This document shows positions 18,260-26,584 of a stretch of DNA of 64,000 nt, one piece after another (within the stretch, counting starts at the first letter, position 1; each line of letters begins with the position of its first letter). The notes under the pieces are model-generated. The model worked only from the letters and a program-made list of their open reading frames with translations, searched no databases and was not told the origin of the DNA. This DNA is from Streptomyces avermitilis MA-4680 = NBRC 14893 (GTDB taxonomy: Bacteria; Actinomycetota; Actinomycetes; Streptomycetales; Streptomycetaceae), in NCBI RefSeq assembly GCF_000009765.2, contig NC_003155.5, forward strand, positions 6,262,001 to 6,326,000, written 5' to 3'. The position numbers and the translations under genes were made by a program.

Positions 18260-18308
18260 CATCTTGGATCGATCGGTCAAAGATCAACCGACCGATCGAT
18301 CCAAGATG
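18260..18308. promoter_or_regulatory. 49-bp palindrome between hydrolase and TetR genes
   Basis: Perfect 19-bp inverted repeat: CATCTTGGATCGATCGGTC at 18260-18278 and its complement at 18290-18308, with an 11-nt spacer. Position between divergent genes makes it the probable TetR operator. Confidence 0.85.
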
Positions 18309-18351
18309 CGGGTAAGCTCACGGCAAGGACGAGAAACGGGAGGTACACGCT

Positions 18352-18963
18352 GTGTCCGGCCGGAAGCAGTTCGATGTCAGCGCGGCCCTGGACCAGGCCA
18401 TGCGGGTGTTCTGGCAGCGCGGGTACGCGGACGCCTCACTCGATGCCCTCGGTGCGGCCACGGGCCTCGGCCGCGGCTCCCTCTACGGCGCCTTCGGCAA
18501 CAAGGACGCCCTGTTCGGCCAGTGCCTCGACCGCTACGCGTCGATCTACGGCGCGCAGTACGAGCAGGCGCTCGCGGCGCACCCCGGTGATCCGGTGCGC
18601 GCGGTCGAGGCGTTCTTCGACGTCATCCTGGGCCGTATCGCCGACCCGTCGGTCCCCGTGGGGTGCCTCATCGCCCAGTCCGCCGCGCAGTCACTGACGC
18701 TGAAGGAGGAGAGCGGCGTTCACGTGCGTGGCCTGCTCGACACGCAGCGCCAGCGGGTCCGCGCGGCACTGGCGGACTCCTCGGCCGCCCCCCGGACGCT
18801 CGACGAGCTCGCCACGTTCGTCATCGCTGTCAACCAGTCGCTGGCCGTACTGAGCCGGGCCGGCACCTCGGACGCCGAGCTGCGCTCCGTGACCCGGCTC
18901 GCCTGCACAACGGTGGCGGACACCCTCGCCCGGGTGGCGTCCGAGAACGTCGCCCAAGCCTGA
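18352..18963 (+). CDS. TetR/AcrR-family transcriptional regulator
   Basis: 203 aa. N-terminal HTH (ALDQAMRVFWQRGYADASLDALGAATGLGRGSLYGAFGNKDALF) is canonical for the family; the rest is the helical ligand-binding domain. GTG 18352 follows GGGAGG. It lies divergent from the alpha/beta hydrolase, with the 49-bp palindrome in between, so local autoregulation and control of the hydrolase are expected. Confidence 0.93.
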   Translation: MSGRKQFDVSAALDQAMRVFWQRGYADASLDALGAATGLGRGSLYGAFGNKDALFGQCLDRYASIYGAQYEQALAAHPGDPVRAVEAFFDVILGRIADPSVPVGCLIAQSAAQSLTLKEESGVHVRGLLDTQRQRVRAALADSSAAPRTLDELATFVIAVNQSLAVLSRAGTSDAELRSVTRLACTTVADTLARVASENVAQA

Positions 18964-19086
18964 CGGGCACCGGCTCGGACGCCGGGGCGGGCCACCTGGC
19001 TCGACCTGATCGACGACCGGGCGGCGGGGCTCGGCGGGGAAGACGGCGGCTCCGGCGGTCACGCCGGACCTCGTGCGGGACGCGAA

Positions 19087-19122
19087 ACGGCCCGTACCCG
19101 GATGCTGTCCGGTACGGGCCGT
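19087..19122. terminator. Bidirectional terminator between tetR and proP genes
   Basis: 12-bp perfect stem (19087-19098 with 19111-19122) between convergent genes. Confidence 0.85.
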
Positions 19123-19140
19123 GCGGTGGTGCGGCGGGCG

Positions 19141-20649
19141 TCAGGGCCTAGGCATCGGGGTGCGGCTCTCCACCAGTTCCGCCGCCTCCTCCGGGGTCTC
19201 CACCGAGGGGGGTGACCCGGCCAGCGGCTGTTGGGCCGTTTCCTTCATGCAGGCCACCGTGATGATGCCGACCAGGGCCGCCGCCATCGCGTAGTACGCG
19301 GGCATCATGTCGGTGCCGGTGGCGCTGATCAGGGCGGTGATCACCAGCGGGGTCGTACCGCCGAAGAGGGACGCGGAGAGGTTGTAGCCGACCGAGAGGG
19401 AGCCGTAGCGGACCTGTGTCGGGAACAGGGCCGGGAGCGCCGCGGACATGGTGCCGAGCATGCAGACCAGGGAGAGGCCGAGCATCAGCATGCCCGCCGA
19501 GACCGCGACCAGGCTGCCCTGCTTGACCAGCAGGAAGGCCGGGATCGACAGGACGAGGAAGCCCAGCATGCCGGCCATCAGCAGCGGCTTGCGGCCGTAG
19601 CGGTCCGAGAGCTTGCCCACCTGGCTGATGACCAGCATCAGGAGCAGCATGGTGACGATGAGGACGAGGAGGCCGTGGGTCTCGCTGTAGCCCATCTCGT
19701 CGGACAGGTACGTCGGCATGTACGACAGCAGCATGTAGTCGGTGATGTTGTACGCGCCGACCAGGCAGACGCACAGGATCAGCGTCGGCCAGTGGTTCCG
19801 GAAGATCTTCGCCAGGTCGCCCTTGGCGGTGGTCTCCACGGTGGAGGCCGCGTCGGTCGCCTTGCGTGCGGAGTTGTCCTCCAGCTTCTGGAACGCGGGC
19901 GTCTCGTCCAGCTTGAGCCGGAGGTAGAGGCCGACGAGACCGATGGGGCCCGCCACGAGGAACGGGACGCGCCAGCCCCAGGACTCCATGCCGCCGCTGC
20001 CGAGGACCGTCGTCAGCACCGTCACGAGCCCCGCCGCGCCGACGTACCCGGCGAGCGTGCCGAACTCCAGGAAGCTCCCGAAGAAGCCCCGGCGCTTGTC
20101 GGGGGCGTACTCGGCGATGAAGGTCGACGCCCCGCCGTACTCCCCGCCCGTGGAGAAGCCCTGGACGAGGCGGAAGAGGATCAGCAGGACCGGGGACCAG
20201 AAGCCGATGGTGGCGTACGGCGGGATCAGCCCGATGGCGAAGGTGCCGATGGCCATCAGGATCATCGTCAGGGCGAGGACCTTCTTACGGCCCACCTTGT
20301 CGCCCATCGGGCCGAAGACCATGCCGCCGAGCGGCCGCACCAGGAACGAGACCGCGAAGGTCGCGAACGAGGACAGCAGCTGGACGGTGCCGTTCCCGGA
20401 CGGGAAGAAGACATGGCCGATGGTGACGGCCAGGTAGCTGTAGATGCCGAAGTCGAACCACTCCATGGCATTGCCCAGCGAAGCCGCCTTGACGGCACGC
20501 TTCACCGCCCGCTCGTCGGTCACCGTGATGTCGGTGCGCCGCAGGGGAGGGTTTCTGCGGCGGGCGACGGCACGGAAGAGTCTGCGGTGGCGTTTGACCG
20601 CCTCAGGGCCGGCAGCGGCCTCGACGGGGCCGGGCTCGGTGGCCGCCAT
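19141..20649 (-). CDS. proP: MFS transporter, ProP-like (MHS family)
   Basis: 502 aa, 12 membrane helices. LGNAMEWFDFGIYSYLA, SFLVRPLGGMVFG, GDKVGRKKVL and GFSTGGEYGG are the metabolite:H+ symporter signatures and close to E. coli ProP (proline/betaine, osmoprotection). The C-terminal coiled coil of E. coli ProP is not evident, so osmosensing is uncertain. The start region can fold into a hairpin that covers the probable Shine-Dalgarno. Confidence 0.82.
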   Translation of the reverse strand: MAATEPGPVEAAAGPEAVKRHRRLFRAVARRRNPPLRRTDITVTDERAVKRAVKAASLGNAMEWFDFGIYSYLAVTIGHVFFPSGNGTVQLLSSFATFAVSFLVRPLGGMVFGPMGDKVGRKKVLALTMILMAIGTFAIGLIPPYATIGFWSPVLLILFRLVQGFSTGGEYGGASTFIAEYAPDKRRGFFGSFLEFGTLAGYVGAAGLVTVLTTVLGSGGMESWGWRVPFLVAGPIGLVGLYLRLKLDETPAFQKLEDNSARKATDAASTVETTAKGDLAKIFRNHWPTLILCVCLVGAYNITDYMLLSYMPTYLSDEMGYSETHGLLVLIVTMLLLMLVISQVGKLSDRYGRKPLLMAGMLGFLVLSIPAFLLVKQGSLVAVSAGMLMLGLSLVCMLGTMSAALPALFPTQVRYGSLSVGYNLSASLFGGTTPLVITALISATGTDMMPAYYAMAAALVGIITVACMKETAQQPLAGSPPSVETPEEAAELVESRTPMPRP

Positions 20650-20652
20650 GGA

Positions 20653-20693
20653 GTGATCCCTTCGCTTCTGGAGACAAATTTCCAGAGGATCAC
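20653..20693 (-). promoter_or_regulatory. Nested hairpin over the proP ribosome-binding site
   Basis: GTGATCC (20653-20659) pairs with GGATCAC (20687-20693), enclosing CTGGA/TCCAG (20668-20672 with 20681-20685). On the mRNA the inner-proximal arm contains the GAAGGGA-like Shine-Dalgarno 7 nt before the ATG. Confidence 0.45.
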
Positions 20694-20716
20694 CTGCTCC
20701 GAGGTGGCGAACGCAA

Positions 20717-20746
20717 ACGGAAGTCCCCGCGCAGAGGGACTTCCGT
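20717..20746 (-). terminator. Terminator after bcp
   Basis: Perfect 11-bp stem (20717-20727 with 20736-20746), 8-nt loop, downstream of bcp on the minus strand. Confidence 0.8.
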
Positions 20747-20760
20747 CACAAGAAGACCGT

Positions 20761-20794
20761 CAGATACCCAGATCCTTCAGATGCCCAGATCCTT
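20761..20794. repeat. 17-bp tandem duplication spanning the bcp stop codon
   Basis: 20761-20777 and 20778-20794 differ at one base. The bcp stop (20777-20779) lies on the junction and is duplicated at 20760-20762 in another frame. Confidence 0.85.
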
Positions 20795-21244
20795 GATGAT
20801 CTTCGCCACATGGCCGGTGGCCTTCACGTTGTACAGCGCCCGCTCGACCTTGCCCTCCTCGTCCACGACCACCGTGGAGCGGATGACGCCGACGACCGTC
20901 TTGCCGTACAGCTTCTTCTCGCCGAAGGCGCCGTACGCCTCCAGGACCTGCTTGTCCGGGTCGCCGACCAGCGTGACCTTCAGGTTCTCCTGCTCGCGGA
21001 ACTTCGCGAGCTTCTCGGGCTTGTCGGGGGAGACGCCGATGACGTCGTAACCGGCGCCCGCCAGCAGCTCCAGGTTGTCCGTGAAGTCGCAGGCCTGCTT
21101 GGTGCAGCCGGGGGTCAGGGCGGCCGGGTAGAAGTAGACGATGACCTTGCGGCCCTTGTGGTCGGCCAGGGAGACCTCGTTGCCGTCGGCGTCCGGCAGG
21201 GTGAAGGCGGGGGCGGTGTCGCCGGGCTGGAGTCGCTCGCTCAT
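20777..21244 (-). CDS. bcp: Thioredoxin-dependent peroxiredoxin (Bcp/PrxQ)
   Basis: 155 aa. TPGCTKQACDF holds the peroxidatic Cys47 and resolving Cys52 in the atypical 2-Cys spacing of PrxQ. Reduces hydrogen peroxide and organic peroxides using thioredoxin. GAGGT precedes ATG 21244. The extreme C-terminus has been tandemly duplicated across the stop, leaving a second KDLGI-like copy out of frame. Confidence 0.94.
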   Translation of the reverse strand: MSERLQPGDTAPAFTLPDADGNEVSLADHKGRKVIVYFYPAALTPGCTKQACDFTDNLELLAGAGYDVIGVSPDKPEKLAKFREQENLKVTLVGDPDKQVLEAYGAFGEKKLYGKTVVGVIRSTVVVDEEGKVERALYNVKATGHVAKIIKDLGI

Positions 21245-21436
21245 CGGTACCTCACGTGGCAAGGGGCGGGTTACGCGAACGAGCCTAATGGCGCCCGCCG
21301 ACATGGCCGCGACAGCGCCCGATGGGGGGTGCCGCGGGGTGCGTTCGGCACGAAGCTGACAGACTGTCGACCACGGACGCAGAAAAGCTTGCGGACCACG
21401 CACGGAACACGTCGCAACGACCACGGAGGAAACGCG

Positions 21437-21775
21437 GTGGCGGACACGTCGAGCACGCCGGATACCAGAACTCCGGCGCAGATCGAGGCGGACATCAGGC
21501 GCCGCCGCGACACGCTGGCCGAGACGCTCGACGAGATCGGCGTCCGGGTGCACCCGAAGACGATCGTCGGCGACGCCAAGGCCAAGGTCGTCTCCCACAT
21601 CGACAACACGCTCGGACGCGCGTACGTCGGCGTCAACCGGGCCGTCAGCGATGTGAAGGGCCAGCTGGTCACCAAGGAGGGCGCGCCGCGCCTGGAGCGC
21701 ATCGTGCCCGTGGCGCTCGTCGTGGTCGGGGTCGTCGGGCTGGTCGCCGTCGGCTCCCGTCGGCGCAAGCGCTGA
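21437..21775 (+). CDS. DUF3618 family membrane protein
   Basis: 112 aa. TPAQIEADIRRRRDTLAETLDEI is the DUF3618 signature; a membrane helix near the C-terminus (VPVALVVVGVVGLVAVG) is followed by a basic RRRKR end. Family function unknown; often near bcp and groES-like genes in actinobacteria. GTG 21437 follows GGAGGAAA. Confidence 0.88.
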   Translation: MADTSSTPDTRTPAQIEADIRRRRDTLAETLDEIGVRVHPKTIVGDAKAKVVSHIDNTLGRAYVGVNRAVSDVKGQLVTKEGAPRLERIVPVALVVVGVVGLVAVGSRRRKR

Positions 21776-21806
21776 CCCGCCTGCGGACGGAGCGGGCAAA
21801 GGCAGG

Positions 21807-21812
21807 TAGGTT
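21807..21812 (+). promoter_or_regulatory. -10 box (TAGGTT) of the GroES-like gene
   Basis: Six nt before GTG 21819; no Shine-Dalgarno, so probably leaderless. Confidence 0.5.
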
Positions 21813-21818
21813 CGGGAC

Positions 21819-22175
21819 GTGAGCGCCAAACTGCACAAGCACAGCACCCATGACGACAAGCTGCCGATCCGGATGCTGCACGACCGCGTTCTCGTGCGGC
21901 AGGACACCAGCGAGGGCGAACGCCGGTCCGGCGGCGGCATCCTGATCCCCGCGACGGCGGCGGTCGGCCGGCGCCTGGCCTGGGCCGAGGTCGTCGCGGT
22001 CGGACAGAACGTACGGACCGTGGAGACGGGCGACCGGGTGCTCTACGACCCCGAGGACCGCGCCGAGGTCGAGGTACGCGGCACCGCGTACGTCCTGATG
22101 CGCGAGCGCGACCTGCACGCCGTGGCCGCGGACCGCTTCGAGGGGTCCGAGGACTCGACGGGCCTGTACCTGTAG
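21819..22175 (+). CDS. GroES-like co-chaperonin homologue
   Basis: 118 aa with a GroES fold pattern (IRMLHDRVLVRQDTSEGERRSGGGILIP at the mobile-loop region, GDRVLYDPED, YVLMRERDLHAV). No groEL is adjacent, and Streptomyces carries its true groES-groEL elsewhere, so this is a divergent solitary paralogue. Function unproven. Confidence 0.85.
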   Translation: MSAKLHKHSTHDDKLPIRMLHDRVLVRQDTSEGERRSGGGILIPATAAVGRRLAWAEVVAVGQNVRTVETGDRVLYDPEDRAEVEVRGTAYVLMRERDLHAVAADRFEGSEDSTGLYL

Positions 22176-22238
22176 GTACCTGGACCTGTCTGTAGGTACC
22201 CGGAGGCACCTCCGGATGCCTGGAGGACGTACGGCCGA

Positions 22239-22266
22239 GGGGCTGGTGACCGCTGTCACCAGCCCC
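22239..22266. terminator. Bidirectional terminator between groES-like and PBP genes
   Basis: Perfect 12-bp stem (22239-22250 with 22255-22266) with a CGCT tetraloop. Confidence 0.88.
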
Positions 22267-22294
22267 CTTCGCTTGCGCTGCCGAGGTGCTCTCT

Positions 22295-24688
22295 CTACCG
22301 GCCGAACAGGCCCGCCGTCGTACCCCCGGCTCCCGTCGCGTCGCCGCCGTCCGTCGTCCCCCCGGCGCCTGTCGTGCCGCCGCCGTCAGTGGTGCCGCCG
22401 TCGGTCGTGCCGCCGTCGTCGGTGGTGCCGCCGTCCGTCGTGCCGCCGTCGTCGGTGGTCCCGCCGTCCGTCGTGCCGCCTGTCGTGGGCGTGCCGCCGT
22501 CGGTCGTGCCGCCCGTCGTGGGGGTGCCGCCGTCCGTCTGGCCCTCGGTCGTGGGCTCGGAGGTCTGGCCGCCGTCCGAGGTCGTACCGCCGTTGTCCTG
22601 GCCGCCCGTGCCCGGCTCGTCACCGGGTCCGGTCGGCAGGGGCTGCTGCTCCTGCGCGCCGGCCTGGAGCCGGAGGTCGAAGTCGGCGACCGGCTTGCCC
22701 TTCAGGGCGGCCTTCGTGAACTGCGCCCAGATCTGCGCGGGCGCGCCGCCGCCGTTGATCCGGGGCAGGCCCATCGCGCCGTACAGCGCCTTGTGCTTGC
22801 CGGACTCCGGGTCCTGGCCCATCACGGCGACGACAGTCGCGAGATGGGGCGTGTAGCCCGCGAACCAGGCCGCCTGGTCCTCCTCCGCGGTGCCGGTCTT
22901 GCCGGCCGCGGGCCGGCCCGCGGCCAGCGCGGCCGTGGCCGTGCCGTTCTGGACGACGCTCTGGAGGACCGACGTGGTGGTGTCGGCGGCCTCGCGGCTG
23001 ACGGCCGCCTTGGCGGCCTGCTTCGGCAGCTGTACGCCCTCGCCGTCCTTGGTGATCTTCTCGACGAGCGTGTACGTGCCGTGCTTGCCGTGGTTGGCGA
23101 GCGTGGCGTACGCCTCCGCCATGTCCAGCACGCTGGCGGTGGCCGTGCCGAGCGCGACCGAGGGGTACGGGTTCAGGTCGGGTGTGTTCTCGGGCAGCCC
23201 CAGTTTCAGCGCCGTCTGCTTGACCTTGGACGGGCCCACGTCCACGGCCATCTGCGCGTACACCGAGTTCACGGACTTGTCCGTCGCCTCGCGGACCGAG
23301 ATCGGGCCGTACGAGACGCCGTCCTCGTTCTCGGGCGCGTACGTGCCGCCGGTCCAGCCCTGCACGGGACGCCTGTTGGTGCCGTCGTAGCCGGTGTTCG
23401 GGGTGATCGTGCGGCCGTCCTGGGTAACTGAGCCGTTCTGCACGGCCGAGGTGAGGACGAACGGCTTGAAGGTGGAGCCGACCTGGTAGTCGCGGCGGGT
23501 GGCGTTGTTGACGTACTGCTTGGTGTAGTCGATCCCGCCGTACATCGCGATGACCTTGCCGGTGGCCGGGTCGATGGAGACGCCGCCCGCGCGGACGTAG
23601 TTGTCGACCTTGCGGTTCTTCTTGTCGAGCTTGTCCATCACCTGGTCGTCGACGGCCTTCACGAAGGCGTCCTGCTTGGGCTTTTGCAGGGTCGTCGTGA
23701 TGCGGTAGCCGCCGGTGTCCAGGGTGTCCTCGGCGATGATCTTGTGCTCGGTCAGGTAGTCCTTCACCGCCCGCACCAGATAGCCGCGCTGGCCGGACAT
23801 GCCGGCCGCGACCACGGCCTGCTTGGGCTGCGGGAACTTCACCTTGTCCCGGGCCGACTGCGTCACCCAGTTCTTCTTCACCATGCCGTCGAGGACGTAG
23901 TTCCAGCGGGCGAGGGCCGCGGACTTGTTCTCGGGGTGCGCGACCACGTCGTACTCGCTCGGCGCGTTGAGCAGTGCCGCGAGGTAGGCGCCCTGGCCGA
24001 CGGTCAGGTCCTTCGCGTCGACGCCGTAGTACGCCTGGGCGGCGGCCTGGATGCCGTACGCGTTGCGGCCGAAGTAGCTGGTGTTGAGGTAGCCCTCGAG
24101 GATGGCGTCCTTGCTCTTCTCGCGGTCCAGCTTGATGGAGATGAAGAACTCCTTCACCTTCCGCGAGACGGTCTGCTCCTGGGCCAGGTAGTAGTTCTTC
24201 ACGTACTGCTGGGTGATCGTCGAGCCGGACTGCTTGCCCTTGCCGGTGGCCGTGTTCCAGGCGGCCCGGATCATCGCCTTCGGGTCGACGGCCGACTCGG
24301 TGTAGAAGTCGCGGTCCTCGGCGGCGAGCGCCGCGTGCTGGGCACCCTTGGACATCTGCGCGAGCGTCACGATCTCCCGGTTGACCTCGCCGTCGCGGGC
24401 GAGCTGGCTGCCGTCCGCGTACAGGTACACATTGCTCTGCTTGGTCGCGGTCGTGTTCGCCGGCGGGATCTTGACCAGGTTGTAGCCGAGCACGAACAGG
24501 CCGACCAGGATCAGGACCACGCCGACGAAGGTACCGAGCACCAGCCGCCAGGTCGGGATCAGCCGGCGCCAGCCGGTGCGCTTGGGCCGTTTCGGCTTCT
24601 TGTCCGCGGCGGTGTCCGGAGCGGTCGACTCCGGGTCTGTGGGTGCCCAGCCCTGGCTGCTCTGCTGCGGCTGCGGCTCGTCGCTCAT
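22295..24688 (-). CDS. Bifunctional class A penicillin-binding protein
   Basis: 797 aa. One membrane helix (about 48-69), a GT51 transglycosylase domain (EDRDFYTES, TITQQYVKNYYL, AAYLAALLNAP region about 90-265) and a transpeptidase domain with STFKP, SVN and KTGTAE (about 370-650). Polymerises and crosslinks peptidoglycan outside the membrane. The last 80 residues are a Thr/Gly/Asp repeat tail (TTDGGT units). ATG 24688 has CAGGAG about 12 nt upstream. Confidence 0.94.
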   Translation of the reverse strand: MSDEPQPQQSSQGWAPTDPESTAPDTAADKKPKRPKRTGWRRLIPTWRLVLGTFVGVVLILVGLFVLGYNLVKIPPANTTATKQSNVYLYADGSQLARDGEVNREIVTLAQMSKGAQHAALAAEDRDFYTESAVDPKAMIRAAWNTATGKGKQSGSTITQQYVKNYYLAQEQTVSRKVKEFFISIKLDREKSKDAILEGYLNTSYFGRNAYGIQAAAQAYYGVDAKDLTVGQGAYLAALLNAPSEYDVVAHPENKSAALARWNYVLDGMVKKNWVTQSARDKVKFPQPKQAVVAAGMSGQRGYLVRAVKDYLTEHKIIAEDTLDTGGYRITTTLQKPKQDAFVKAVDDQVMDKLDKKNRKVDNYVRAGGVSIDPATGKVIAMYGGIDYTKQYVNNATRRDYQVGSTFKPFVLTSAVQNGSVTQDGRTITPNTGYDGTNRRPVQGWTGGTYAPENEDGVSYGPISVREATDKSVNSVYAQMAVDVGPSKVKQTALKLGLPENTPDLNPYPSVALGTATASVLDMAEAYATLANHGKHGTYTLVEKITKDGEGVQLPKQAAKAAVSREAADTTTSVLQSVVQNGTATAALAAGRPAAGKTGTAEEDQAAWFAGYTPHLATVVAVMGQDPESGKHKALYGAMGLPRINGGGAPAQIWAQFTKAALKGKPVADFDLRLQAGAQEQQPLPTGPGDEPGTGGQDNGGTTSDGGQTSEPTTEGQTDGGTPTTGGTTDGGTPTTGGTTDGGTTDDGGTTDGGTTDDGGTTDGGTTDGGGTTGAGGTTDGGDATGAGGTTAGLFGR

Positions 24689-24889
24689 CTTGGTGCCGGA
24701 CTCCTGTTTCGCCTCGTACGTTCCCGTACGCCCTCGTACGCCTTTTGCGCCCACTCTTGAAGACTGTCGCACCAAGCGTTCCGTTCCCGACACCAGGCAC
24801 GCGTCGGGCCGGAAAATGCGTGGCACGCCACTTCGCCCGCGCACTAGGCTCCTGCGCTTTGGCCCGGCACGCTGCGGAAGGGGTTCCTC

Positions 24890-25690
24890 GTGGGGACAGG
24901 GCGGTTGTACGCCGCCGTGGCCGCCGGTGGTTTCAGGCGGTACGCGACCTACCGGACGGCCACCGCGGCCGGGGTGTTCACCAACACAGTCTTCGGATTG
25001 ATCTTGGCATACACCTACATCGCCCTGTGGGACGAGCGACCCCATCTGGGAGGGTACGACCAGGCGCAGGCGCTCACGTACGTGTGGATCGGCCAGGCGC
25101 TCCTGATGACGCTGGCCATCGGGGGCGGTGGCTTCGAGGACGAGCTGATGGAGCGCATTCGTACGGGTGACATCGCGATCGACCTCTACCGGCCCGCCGA
25201 CCTTCAACTGTGGTGGCTGGCGGGGGATCTGGGGCGGGCGCTGTTCCAGCTTCTGGGGCGGGGGGTGATCCCGATGGTGCTGGGCGCGTTCTTCTTCGAA
25301 CTGGCCCTGCCCGCCGACCCGTTGCGCTGGGCGGCGGCCCTGGTCGCGGTCTTCCTCGCGATGCTCGTCAGCTTCGCGATCCGCTACCTGGTCGCCCTGA
25401 CCGCGTTCTGGCTGCTGGACGGGGCGGGTGTCACCAACATGGCCTGGATCACGGGGATGTTCTGCTCGGGGATGGTGCTGCCGCTCAACGCCTTCCCCGG
25501 CGCGCTCGGCGAGGTGGTCCGCGCGCTGCCCTGGGCCTCGCTGCTCCAGGCCCCCGCGGACGCCCTGATGGGCCGCGCCGGACTGCCGGCCACGTACGCC
25601 TTCCAGGGCGCCTGGGCGGTGGCGCTCCTCGCGGCCGGGCGCCTGCTCCAGTCGGTGGCGACCCGGCGGGTGGTGGTCCAGGGTGGCTAG
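24890..25690 (+). CDS. ABC-2 type transporter permease (COG4587-like)
   Basis: 266 aa with about six membrane helices; pattern matches uncharacterised ABC-2 permeases that work in pairs with a second permease and a COG4586-type ATPase, exactly as here. GGAAGGGG lies upstream of GTG 24890. Overlaps the next permease gene by 8 bp, so translation is probably coupled. Substrate unknown. Confidence 0.85.
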   Translation: MGTGRLYAAVAAGGFRRYATYRTATAAGVFTNTVFGLILAYTYIALWDERPHLGGYDQAQALTYVWIGQALLMTLAIGGGGFEDELMERIRTGDIAIDLYRPADLQLWWLAGDLGRALFQLLGRGVIPMVLGAFFFELALPADPLRWAAALVAVFLAMLVSFAIRYLVALTAFWLLDGAGVTNMAWITGMFCSGMVLPLNAFPGALGEVVRALPWASLLQAPADALMGRAGLPATYAFQGAWAVALLAAGRLLQSVATRRVVVQGG

Positions 25691-25740
25691 GTCCAGGGTG
25701 GCTGGGTCCAAGGAGGCTGGGCCCAAGGTGGCTGGGTCCA
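25676..25740. repeat. 15-bp tandem array at the permease-permease junction
   Basis: Four units (25676-25690, 25691-25705, 25706-25720, 25721-25735) plus a partial. The first contains the upstream stop and the downstream start; the others encode the N-terminus of the second permease. Confidence 0.85.
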
Positions 25741-26582
25741 GGAGCCGCGCGGCGGGGCAGGGACGGGTCGGGGCGCGGCTGGCGGACGGTCTGCGCGCCT
25801 ACCGCATGATCGCCGGCATGTGGATCCGCTCCACGATGGCCTACCGCGCCTCCTTCGTGATGACCACCTTCGGCAACTTCGGGGCGACCGCCCTCGACTT
25901 CGTGGCCATCCTGCTGATGTTCTCGCAGGTCGACGCGCTCGGCGGCTACACCCTGCCCGAGATCGCCTTCCTGTATGGCGTCGCGGGCATCGCCTTCGGA
26001 CTCGCCGACCTCGCGATCGGCTCGATGGACCGGCTGGGGCGGCGGGTGCGCGACGGCACGCTCGACACCCTCCTGGTGCGCCCGGCGCCGGTGCTCGCGC
26101 AGGTCGCCGCCGACCGCTTCGCGCTGCGCCGCCTCGGCCGGATCACCCAGGGGCTGCTGGTCTTCGGGTACGCCGTCGCCGCACTCGACATCGCCTGGAC
26201 CCCGCTGAAGGTGCTGATGGTCCCGTTCATGATGCTCAGCGGCGGTGCGATCTTCGCGGCGGTGTTCGTGGCGGGCGGCGCCTTCCAGTTCGTCGCGCAG
26301 GACGCCTCCGAGGTGCAGAACTCCTTCACGTACGGCGGCCAGACGCTGCTCCAGTACCCGCCGACCGTCTTCGCCGCCGACCTGGTGCGCGGAGTGACCT
26401 TCGTCGTGCCGATCGCCTTCGTCAACTGGCTGCCCGCGCTGTATGTGCTGGGGCGGCCGTATCCGCTCGACCTGCCGACGTGGGTGGCCTTCACCCCGCC
26501 CCTGGTCGCGGCGGCCTGCTGCGCGCTGGCGGGGCTCGCCTGGCGTGCGGGACTGCGTTCGTACCGGAGTACAGGGAGTTAG
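25683..26582 (+). CDS. ABC-2 type transporter permease (COG3694-like)
   Basis: 299 aa with about six membrane helices, second half of the permease pair. GTG 25683 overlaps the end of the first permease. The first 20 residues (VAGSKEAGPKVAGS-type pentapeptides) are encoded by the 15-bp tandem array and look unconserved; ATG 25806 is an alternative start that would skip them. Followed after 2 nt by the ATPase gene. Confidence 0.84.
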   Translation: MARSRVAGSKEAGPKVAGSRSRAAGQGRVGARLADGLRAYRMIAGMWIRSTMAYRASFVMTTFGNFGATALDFVAILLMFSQVDALGGYTLPEIAFLYGVAGIAFGLADLAIGSMDRLGRRVRDGTLDTLLVRPAPVLAQVAADRFALRRLGRITQGLLVFGYAVAALDIAWTPLKVLMVPFMMLSGGAIFAAVFVAGGAFQFVAQDASEVQNSFTYGGQTLLQYPPTVFAADLVRGVTFVVPIAFVNWLPALYVLGRPYPLDLPTWVAFTPPLVAAACCALAGLAWRAGLRSYRSTGS

Positions 26583-26584
26583 GG

